A program made the translations under genes and the position numbers. A stretch of DNA of 64,000 nucleotides, taken from contig OZ244938.1 in assembly GCA_965222175.1 (NCBI GenBank), positions 4,402,001 to 4,466,000 of the forward strand. The letters run 5' to 3'. Under the pieces are notes generated by a model. It searched no databases. It saw only the letters and a program-made list of their open reading frames with translations, and was not told where the DNA came from. Source of the stretch: NORP240 sp965222175 (lineage in GTDB: Bacteria; Pseudomonadota; Gammaproteobacteria; Pseudomonadales; Pseudohongiellaceae). This document shows positions 18,387 through 24,754 of the stretch, piece after piece; positions within the stretch are counted from its first letter, which is position 1, and every line of letters begins with the position of its first letter.

Positions 18387-19067
18387 TTACGATCCATTGA
18401 CAAATGATTTCAGCTGGTTGGCCAGGCTGTCACAGGCGTTCGCCTCCACCCGCGCCAGCAGCGGAATCGGTACAACCACCGCCGGCAGGTAGGACTGGCC
18501 GGTGGCATCGGTGCTGATTGTACCCACGGAAGTAAGTGCGTCCACGTCCCAGATACGGGCGTCGAATTCCGAATCATCCTCCCAGGAACCGAAGCCAAAG
18601 CAGCCCCCGCCACCGGGTCCTATGGCACAGGAAATGGAACCGGAACGTCCCGTGGTTTCATTAAATCCGTCGACCCAGACAATATAGCGGATGCCAAACT
18701 CATCAATTTTTTCCGCCACGATTTCTTCCGACATCAGGCGTTCCAGGTCCTGGGTCCGCAGTGGCGCTGTACGCGGTTCGAACCAGGGAAACAGGGCATC
18801 GACAAACTCCTGCTCCGGTACGACGTTTATACTGTTGCTGCCCCTGTTGACTTCGTCACCGACGCAGTTGACAAAGTCGGCCCGGGTTTCATAGTCACTG
18901 GCCTGCCGTCGCCCAAGGATAACAATGGACTCGTGACTCTCGATGCCGGTTTCACCCTGGCGGAATTCGTCCACGGTGGTGCTGGTACAGCTGGCCAGGA
19001 CAAGCCCCAGCATAAGCGCACCTGATACTGTTAAAAAAGTGTTTTTGGTTGCGCGTTCAGTATGCAT
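18387..19067 (-). CDS. Predicted lipoprotein of unknown function
   Basis: A 226-residue protein with a signal peptide ending in the lipobox LVLASC, so Cys27 would be lipidated and the protein membrane-anchored in the periplasm. The mature part contains a glycine-rich patch with paired cysteines (SCAIGPGGGGCFGFG) and a tryptophan-rich segment, then a C terminus with one more Cys. I do not recognise a family. It lies 16 bp upstream of the M48 protease gene and 57 bp after another lipoprotein gene, suggesting a three-gene lipoprotein unit. It has no catalytic motif that I can see. Confidence 0.6.
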   Translation of the reverse strand: MHTERATKNTFLTVSGALMLGLVLASCTSTTVDEFRQGETGIESHESIVILGRRQASDYETRADFVNCVGDEVNRGSNSINVVPEQEFVDALFPWFEPRTAPLRTQDLERLMSEEIVAEKIDEFGIRYIVWVDGFNETTGRSGSISCAIGPGGGGCFGFGSWEDDSEFDARIWDVDALTSVGTISTDATGQSYLPAVVVPIPLLARVEANACDSLANQLKSFVNGS

Positions 19068-19124
19068 AACGAACCTCTAAGAATGAACAGTCCGGTCCAG
19101 TGACCGGCACTATTCCAACACTTG

Positions 19125-19760
19125 CTACAGGGATGCCAGCCAGTCCCTCACTTCGGGCACGTTGGCAAATTTCAAGGTGAAACTGGAAGCCAGGTCCCGC
19201 AGCGCAATAACCGCTGCGGCGTTTATGGAGGCTTCATTGGACCGAAACGCCTCGGTAGTGGTTTTGCCATAAGACGTTTCAACCCAGTCGGCGATGTATT
19301 CACCATCCGGGGTGGTCAGACGCAAATTATATTTTATCCAGACTTCGTAAACGTCCAGCTTGGTCTTGTAGGGCAAAGCCAGTTGAAACTCTTCAATGGC
19401 CGGCTCGAACACTGCGTCCACGTCCAGGTTTGCTGCCTGTTCCAGGGAATCCACCAGGAACACTTCTTCAAACATGCCCGGTAGAATCGCATTGAACAGA
19501 TCCACGTGCGACTGCCCACTCTGGATGTTGTACTCTTCCTGGCCCTGTTCGGTAAACTCGGTATAAGTGAACTCTCGCAGTGCATCATCGTAATAGACTG
19601 CTATTTTCAGGGGCAACCTGGCCACGGTGGGCGTTGGATAGCTGCCTTCGATCGTGACCGAGCTGGCACCACAGCCAGTCAGCAGTCCGAGGACAGCAAG
19701 CAACACTAATGGTCTGATGCTGATACGGTTTGCCTTGGTCATTATCCTGGTTACGCTCAT
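19125..19760 (-). CDS. Predicted lipoprotein of unknown function
   Basis: A 211-residue protein with a basic N region, a hydrophobic stretch and the lipobox GLLTGC (Cys30, or Cys24 if the Met at residue 7 is the start). The mature domain is acidic and mixed alpha/beta, with a central stretch about dimension-like repeats of hydrophobic beta strands (VDAVFEPAIEEFQLALPYK) resembling small periplasmic assembly lipoproteins. I do not recognise the family. It is on the same strand as the 20–31 kb cluster and lies 240 bp beyond its end, separated by a hairpin-forming repeat, so it is probably a separate unit with the lipoprotein and protease downstream. Confidence 0.6.
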   Translation of the reverse strand: MSVTRIMTKANRISIRPLVLLAVLGLLTGCGASSVTIEGSYPTPTVARLPLKIAVYYDDALREFTYTEFTEQGQEEYNIQSGQSHVDLFNAILPGMFEEVFLVDSLEQAANLDVDAVFEPAIEEFQLALPYKTKLDVYEVWIKYNLRLTTPDGEYIADWVETSYGKTTTEAFRSNEASINAAAVIALRDLASSFTLKFANVPEVRDWLASL

Positions 19761-19832
19761 ATGATGGTTTCGACGATGCCGGCCCGGCGGTTTACCTGCC
19801 CGCCGGCAGACTGGCTGGCTGTTTCATCCAGC

Positions 19833-19873
19833 TTAAGGAACCTCTGATTAAGTATGGGTCAGAGGTTCCTTAA
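19833..19873. repeat. Inverted pair of the dispersed repeat (15-bp perfect stem)
   Basis: TTAAGGAACCTCTGA (19833–19847) and TCAGAGGTTCCTTAA (19859–19873) form a perfect 15-bp inverted repeat around an 11-nt loop. It is the clearest copy of the family and lies in the 240-bp gap after the VWA gene and before the lipoprotein gene. Read on the minus strand it would make a strong hairpin ending the cluster transcript. Confidence 0.85.
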
Positions 19874-20000
19874 TAGGGTGATACGACCGGCCGCTGGTTC
19901 AGGTTTATTCAAAGAGCCGGATTTCCACTTCTATACTTTACCTCGCAATCAAGGAATACTGAATGTATTTAAGGCAGATTTGATGCCAATCTGCCGCTTT

Positions 20001-20999
20001 TTATCGAAAATCATTCAAGCCGACGAAAGTTCCGCCATTTCGCTGGGTTAATTCTCTCATCAGGTTTGAATACCGGTAGGCACTCTGCTGGAAACGGGGC
20101 GCCAACTGGAAAATATTTGGAAAGCCGACACCGTGGATTCTCACCAGGCGATTCCCATCGGCGTCCTCGACATTTATCCGATCGATGGTCTGCAGTACCT
20201 GGGTAATGGATCCGCCAGGCTGGAAGTCGTCACCGAGCACGTAAATGCTTATTTTCTTGTCCGGGGAGTAGAAGGTGTTTATCGCCCGGGTTACGCCTTC
20301 CACCGGGCTGCTGTTACTGTAGGGATTCCAGGTACGCAGGGTGGAGATAATCAGGTTGCGTCGGCTTGGCGTGTCCGGAATCCATTGTCCGCGATACGAG
20401 TCGAACATGTAATCGCCCATGTCGTTCATGACCTGGATTCCCTGGACGTTAGGGTAGACGTCCAGGGTGTCGCTGATCACCTCCAGCATCCGGTTCCAGG
20501 CTGATTCGTACATGCTGCCGGACGTGTCGATGACGAAGATGATGTATTCGCTGTCCACCGGAATGCCGCCGATAACATTATTTTCCCGGTTGAAGGATTG
20601 GCCCAGCAGCCGCTCCATTTCCGCGGTGAGGGTCTGGCGGGCAATGGACAGGCGACCGATTTCATCCGAGCTCTCCTCGGCCAGCTGCCGGGAGGTCTGA
20701 AATTCACCCCGGATGTTGGTCAATTCGCGACGCAGCCGCGCCACCCGCTCACGGTAGGCCGAGAGCTGCTCCCGCTTGGCGTTGAGCTCCCGGTTCAGGA
20801 TCGTGGTTTCGCCGCGAATGGCAAACAGCTGTTCCTGCAGTGCGTTTACCGATCCTTCCGGGTTGACGTCGGTGATTTCGATCACCACCGGTGCGGCGCT
20901 GCGGGTGATCATCAGCAGCAGGATAATGGCACCGAATCCGCAGGACATGACGTCCAGAAACGAAATACTGAAAGAATCTGTTTCTCTGTTTTTGCGCAT
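20001..20999 (-). CDS. VWA domain protein with ExbD/TolR-like transmembrane helix (VWA-B)
   Basis: A 332-residue protein, start ATG 20999 (1-bp TAATG overlap with the previous stop; a further in-frame start upstream would lie inside that gene). Residues 12–33 form one membrane helix carrying FLDVMSCGFGAIILLLMI, with Asp16 at its cytoplasmic-side end as in ExbD/TolR/MotB helices. Residues about 50–133 are predicted coiled coil. A von Willebrand A domain follows with a MIDAS motif DTSGS at 158–162. The likely place is the inner membrane with coiled coil and VWA head in the periplasm, next to the TolQ-like channel. The proton-binding role of Asp16 is an inference. Confidence 0.72.
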   Translation of the reverse strand: MRKNRETDSFSISFLDVMSCGFGAIILLLMITRSAAPVVIEITDVNPEGSVNALQEQLFAIRGETTILNRELNAKREQLSAYRERVARLRRELTNIRGEFQTSRQLAEESSDEIGRLSIARQTLTAEMERLLGQSFNRENNVIGGIPVDSEYIIFVIDTSGSMYESAWNRMLEVISDTLDVYPNVQGIQVMNDMGDYMFDSYRGQWIPDTPSRRNLIISTLRTWNPYSNSSPVEGVTRAINTFYSPDKKISIYVLGDDFQPGGSITQVLQTIDRINVEDADGNRLVRIHGVGFPNIFQLAPRFQQSAYRYSNLMRELTQRNGGTFVGLNDFR

Positions 21000-22099
21000 T
21001 ACGGCCAATCCTTTGAAGGTGACAGGAATGAGCCCCGGGTGAACTGGGCCAGCTGCCAATAGGCGGCAGCCGCCGACGGATCACCCTCAAGGGGCAGCAG
21101 GATGATGTTCATCGGGATGTTGCCCGGCAGCTCCTCCACGGCATCTTCAAACAGTCGCAGTCGTTGCCTGGGCGTGACCAGTGCGTCCCGGTTTCTGCCC
21201 TGGCCCAGGGTGGGCAGGCCATCGGTTATCAGGAAGATATTATCCGGGCGCGGATCCATTGCCGCTACCGTCGTAAACATGTTTGCCAGGTTGGTGCCGG
21301 CATCGGGGACGATAGCGCCGACCTCGTCGATCACTGCGTTCAGCTGGTCCCGGTCCGCCACTTCCAGCCATTGACCCTCGGTGCCCGGCAGCACGGCAGA
21401 CGTGGAGTCACTGAAGCTGTAAACCTGGTAACGGCTGGTAATGGGCAGTTGGCTGCTGATCCAGTCCACGATATTGACAACACGCTGCCATTTTGGCGCA
21501 TTGCGCTTGGCGTTGTCGGACATGTTGCGGGTCCGGATGATGTTAATCAGCGTTTCATCCAGCATGCTGGCGGAACGGTCCACCATGATCAGGATACGAT
21601 TGCCCCCCAGAAACAGTCCGGACAGGTATTGCCGGTCCCCGTCACCCAGGAACTGGCGGACACTGTTGCCATCCTGCTCCAGGGCACTGGCCTGAAGACG
21701 CGCCAGTTCCTCTTCCAGCGCACGGACGTCGGCCCGCAGATCCTCGACACTCTCGACCCGGGCCAGACTGGAATTTTCCAGCGCCGCCAGTTCCTGCATG
21801 AAATCGTCGATCTGCTGCTGAATCTGGCGGGCCAGCCCCTCGGCAGTCACCACCTCCAGGCTGACCTCGTCTATGGTGTTCCGAATTTCCACCAGTCCGG
21901 CCTGACCGTCGAGAATCTCCTCTTCCAGCAGGTCGATTTCCGCGGCAACGCCGGGATCTCCCTCGACGGCTTCAACCTGGGCGGCATGATCAAGAATCAG
22001 AAACAACAGCACCACCGCCCCGAAGCCGCAGGACATGACATCCAGGAATGCCAGGCTGAGAGGATTGAACGTTCTGCGTTTCTGTTTAGTTGATGCCAT
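20999..22099 (-). CDS. VWA domain protein with ExbD/TolR-like transmembrane helix (VWA-A)
   Basis: A 366-residue paralogue of the next gene. The single membrane helix at about 16–36 has the same FLDVMSCGFGAVVLLFLI core with Asp20. Residues 53–140 are coiled coil. The VWA domain has MIDAS DRSAS at 174–178, a TNLAN segment that could supply the MIDAS Thr, and LITDGLP. The shared helix motif in two adjacent VWA proteins suggests they form a heterodimer, one helix each, in the pore of a TolQ-type pentamer. Its start overlaps the actin-like gene by 14 bp. VWA domains usually bind metal-dependent protein partners; none is identified here. Confidence 0.72.
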   Translation of the reverse strand: MASTKQKRRTFNPLSLAFLDVMSCGFGAVVLLFLILDHAAQVEAVEGDPGVAAEIDLLEEEILDGQAGLVEIRNTIDEVSLEVVTAEGLARQIQQQIDDFMQELAALENSSLARVESVEDLRADVRALEEELARLQASALEQDGNSVRQFLGDGDRQYLSGLFLGGNRILIMVDRSASMLDETLINIIRTRNMSDNAKRNAPKWQRVVNIVDWISSQLPITSRYQVYSFSDSTSAVLPGTEGQWLEVADRDQLNAVIDEVGAIVPDAGTNLANMFTTVAAMDPRPDNIFLITDGLPTLGQGRNRDALVTPRQRLRLFEDAVEELPGNIPMNIILLPLEGDPSAAAAYWQLAQFTRGSFLSPSKDWP

Positions 22100-23477
22100 C
22101 CCGTACTCTGATTAATCGTATGGGCTCCCCGGTTTCACCAAACCGGATCCGGTCACCCACAGCCAGCGCCCGGGTGCCGGAAATTTCCTCCCCGTTTACC
22201 GAGGCACCGGCATCACCACAGACCAGGCTGATCTGGTTGTTTTCCTTTTCAATCTGACCAAGGTAGGCCGGCAGTCCATTCACCGCCAGCCGGATTTCAT
22301 TGCCGTTCACGGCAACCGTTGCCCCGTCAGCACCATCCAGGCCGCCATTGCTGATGGTTATCCTGCCCAGCGGCAGTGCTTCGCTGCCAACCAGCGCATG
22401 GGTCGGTTGCAGCGGTGCATTGTCCGGTGTTTCCGCGACAGCCGGTGGTGACGGTGACGCCGCCGGTATCGGCTCATCCACCAGCGGCAGACTGGTGACG
22501 AACTGAAAACCGTCACCGGCACTGTTGATGTGATGGGCCAGTTCGATGCAGGTTGCGCCGACGATTTCCCGGGGAGCGATGCGGATATCCTCATGGCCCG
22601 GCAGTGAGCGGGGATAATCGGGCAACGCCGCCAGTGCCGATGAGATAACGATCTGGGTATCCGGTTCACCGGTTATGGTGGCCAGCTGTTGATTGATCCG
22701 GCCGTAGAAATCCGCCAGTTTCTGCAATAGCGTTTCCCAGGGCAGCTTGGCCTGATGCACGGCGCTGGCGGTCTTGATTTCCATCAACAGGCTGTTGCGG
22801 TTTTCACCGAATCGGCTCATCCATTCCGGCAGCGCATTATAGAGCTGCTGTTCCGACTCGGCATTGTGCTGGGGATTGAACCGGCACTGCTGAATGAACA
22901 GCCCGGTGGCCAGCTGCATGACGAGATTATTGAAGTCCTGCAGTCCAGCCTCGGGTATCTGGATAACGGAATCCCGTCGCAGTTCGCCGTCGATAATGGA
23001 AAAACGGGTCAGCAACGCCTGGTGCAGCTGAATATCCGCATAGACGACGTGGCGCCCGCCTGCCAGCTTCATGGTACTGGCCAGCGCCGCGTCAACCACG
23101 CCCACCGGATTGAACGGACATTGCCGGGCAAGACCCAGCAGGATCGCAAGCTGCTGGCTGGTGAAGTTTCCAGGGACGGCGAATATGACGTCGTCCTCCA
23201 GGCCGGCCTCCTCGGCGATATGCAGCAGGTGGGCAAAGGCCAGGTCGGCAAAATGCCGGACATTCCCTACCGAGTAACCCAGGGGTTCAAGGCTCAGCTG
23301 ATGCCAGAACTTGTTGAAACTGCTGGTGGGACGCAGCCGGGCCTGGGCTTCTGCCGCCCGGCCGACCTCGAGACCACGGTCGCCCACCAGGGCGAAGCCG
23401 GGACTTTGCGTGATCAGGCCGGACGCATCGGTCACCGACACCGCGCTGTCGTTCAATTCAATGACTTTTATGCTCAT
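22086..23477 (-). CDS. Degenerate actin/Hsp70-fold protein with FHA-like C-terminal domain
   Basis: A 463-residue cytoplasmic protein without signal or membrane segment. The N-terminal part (VIELNDSAVSVTD…GLEVGRAAEAQARLRP) and VIFAVPGNFTSQQ…VGVVDAALASTM follow the order of Hsp70/FtsA-type ATPase elements. The phosphate-1 loop lacks the usual G-T-T, so nucleotide binding may be weak or lost. After a Pro/Ala-rich linker (about 340–365), the end (ISLVCGDAGASVNGEEI…LAVGDRIRFG) looks like an FHA or similar beta-sandwich. It lies between the channel gene (4-bp overlap) and VWA-A. A cytoplasmic regulator or adaptor of the motor is plausible. The fold assignment is by eye only. Confidence 0.5.
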   Translation of the reverse strand: MSIKVIELNDSAVSVTDASGLITQSPGFALVGDRGLEVGRAAEAQARLRPTSSFNKFWHQLSLEPLGYSVGNVRHFADLAFAHLLHIAEEAGLEDDVIFAVPGNFTSQQLAILLGLARQCPFNPVGVVDAALASTMKLAGGRHVVYADIQLHQALLTRFSIIDGELRRDSVIQIPEAGLQDFNNLVMQLATGLFIQQCRFNPQHNAESEQQLYNALPEWMSRFGENRNSLLMEIKTASAVHQAKLPWETLLQKLADFYGRINQQLATITGEPDTQIVISSALAALPDYPRSLPGHEDIRIAPREIVGATCIELAHHINSAGDGFQFVTSLPLVDEPIPAASPSPPAVAETPDNAPLQPTHALVGSEALPLGRITISNGGLDGADGATVAVNGNEIRLAVNGLPAYLGQIEKENNQISLVCGDAGASVNGEEISGTRALAVGDRIRFGETGEPIRLIRVRDGIN

Positions 23478-24289
23478 AAGTGGCCGTCCTGACCGGGAAC
23501 CTGCAGTTTCCTCACCAGGTTTTCATTGCAGTAATTCTGCGCATCCAGTACCAGGCGATCCTGCAGCAGCTGCAGCTGGTGAAGAAGGAACATCAGCAGA
23601 ATACTCACCACCAGGGCCACGAAGGTGGAGTTGAACGCAACCCCCAGGCTCACCGTTACCCCGACAATATCGCCACTGACCGCCTGGTAGGCCTGGCCAA
23701 GAGCCTGGCCGATCCCCCGTACCGTGCCCAGGAAGCCGATTGACGGTATCGCCCAGGCAATGTACCTGACAATGGTCAGCTCGGTCTCCAGGCGCTCCGA
23801 TTCAGTCTCGCAGACATCCTTGATGGTAGCCGATACATCCTGGATGCTGCGGGTGGTCTGAAAGCGGTGGAAACCGGCAAGCAGTGCCCGGGGCAACAGG
23901 TAATCACGCTGTGACTCGGGCAGGGCCTGGACCGGTCTGGCGAAATTACGGGAATCCTCCGGCAGAATGCTCATGCCATCGCCAACCTGCACCAGGTTCT
24001 GGTCCAGCAGGCTCCTTTCCCGCAGCGTGCGCTGGGTTTTCAGCCCGATGATGGCTATGGCCCAGAGCAGCAGCACAATACAGGTTTCCTGCTCGAAATC
24101 CTTGAGGATTACGTAAACCGATCGCTCGGGGACATAGTTCTGGTCAGTCTGCTGCAGCAGGGTCTGCTGTTCCTGAATCAGTTCGGCGTTAGGTCTGACC
24201 ACCGTGACGTAGACAGAATGCACCAGGATTACCGCAATAATCAGCGCGATAATCTGGTACACCAGCTCCATTAATAATCCTTGCTTCAT
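23474..24289 (-). CDS. MotA/TolQ/ExbB-type proton channel protein
   Basis: A 271-residue inner-membrane protein. The start at 24289 has an AAGGAA ribosome site 9 nt upstream; the 42 residues of open frame above it look non-coding. Hydrophobic segments lie at about 7–31, 68–84, 195–215 and 229–250. The last two hold the family signature AIPSIGFLGTVRGIGQAL and SLGVAFNSTFVALVVSILLM, the pore-lining helices of TolQ/ExbB/MotA. Such proteins form pentamers driving two Asp-bearing partner helices with the proton motive force. The partners here would be the two VWA proteins rather than ExbD or TolR. No TolA, TolB, Pal or TonB gene is adjacent. Confidence 0.85.
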   Translation of the reverse strand: MKQGLLMELVYQIIALIIAVILVHSVYVTVVRPNAELIQEQQTLLQQTDQNYVPERSVYVILKDFEQETCIVLLLWAIAIIGLKTQRTLRERSLLDQNLVQVGDGMSILPEDSRNFARPVQALPESQRDYLLPRALLAGFHRFQTTRSIQDVSATIKDVCETESERLETELTIVRYIAWAIPSIGFLGTVRGIGQALGQAYQAVSGDIVGVTVSLGVAFNSTFVALVVSILLMFLLHQLQLLQDRLVLDAQNYCNENLVRKLQVPGQDGHL

Positions 24290-24306
24290 AGTAAGCTGTT
24301 CCTTGT

Positions 24307-24321
24307 CCGGTGAGTCACCGG
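24307..24321. promoter_or_regulatory. Perfect palindrome upstream of the channel gene
   Basis: CCGGTGA-G-TCACCGG, two 7-bp arms around a single base, lies 17 bp upstream of the channel gene start, just beyond its Shine-Dalgarno sequence. It is too tight to form an RNA hairpin loop, so a protein-binding site is more likely. The 198-bp gap here (24290–24487) is the only sizeable break inside the cluster, so an internal promoter is possible. Confidence 0.3.
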
Positions 24322-24471
24322 GATCGAGATTCAGTTCAGAGAAAGCGCCGGGCCAACCCGGGGTCCTGTGCTTAAACAAATGTCTTCGTTGTCTCACCTT
24401 AACAGGCTGACGCATGCCGGTGGCAAGACGCCTCGTCAGTGAACTCGCCTGAAAGCCAGAGTATTCCCATC

Positions 24472-24490
24472 ATTAATCAGAGGTTTCCTA
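24472..24490. repeat. Dispersed repeat copy at the stop of the small exported-protein gene
   Basis: ATTAATCAGAGGTTTCCTA is the reverse complement of the repeat unit with one change. Its last three bases are the TAG stop (read on the minus strand, 24488–24490) of the small gene, as at hldE. Confidence 0.7.
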
Positions 24491-24754
24491 GATGTCAGCA
24501 GGAAACGAGACACCCAGGTCCTGGGAAATCTGTTCAGTGGGGATAAACCTCGATGGACTGTCTTCTTCGGAATCCTGTCCATCCGCCTGTTCTGCATCAT
24601 TTTCCTGGGCATTGCCAGCAGGCTCTTCAACCTGTTGCTGCTGAGGTGTACCCGCACCATTATCGGCATCCTGCTGTTGTGCCTCCACTACCAGCACCAG
24701 GCAGAAGAACAACACGACGGCAGGCCATAGCGGTTTCAATCGTGAAAATATCAT
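24488..24754 (-). CDS. Small exported Gln/Glu-rich protein
   Basis: An 88-residue protein whose ATG at 24754 overlaps the stop of the PEGA–FGE gene by 4 bp (ATGA). That overlap, and the clear signal-type N terminus (SRLKPLWPAVVLFFCLVLVV followed by EAQQQ), fix the start; the open frame above it is out-of-frame shadow. The mature part is a flexible acidic, Gln-rich linker ending in an ordered-looking tail, RFIPTEQISQDLGVSFPADI, which is probably the functional piece. A periplasmic tether or adaptor is plausible. I recognise no family. The stop codon sits in a copy of the dispersed repeat. Confidence 0.6.
   Translation of the reverse strand: MIFSRLKPLWPAVVLFFCLVLVVEAQQQDADNGAGTPQQQQVEEPAGNAQENDAEQADGQDSEEDSPSRFIPTEQISQDLGVSFPADI

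Noticed and set aside
21164..22093. 309-codon plus-strand open frame opposite VWA-A
   Set aside because: It is an antisense shadow of VWA-A, which has a MIDAS motif and a membrane helix; the shadow has none.
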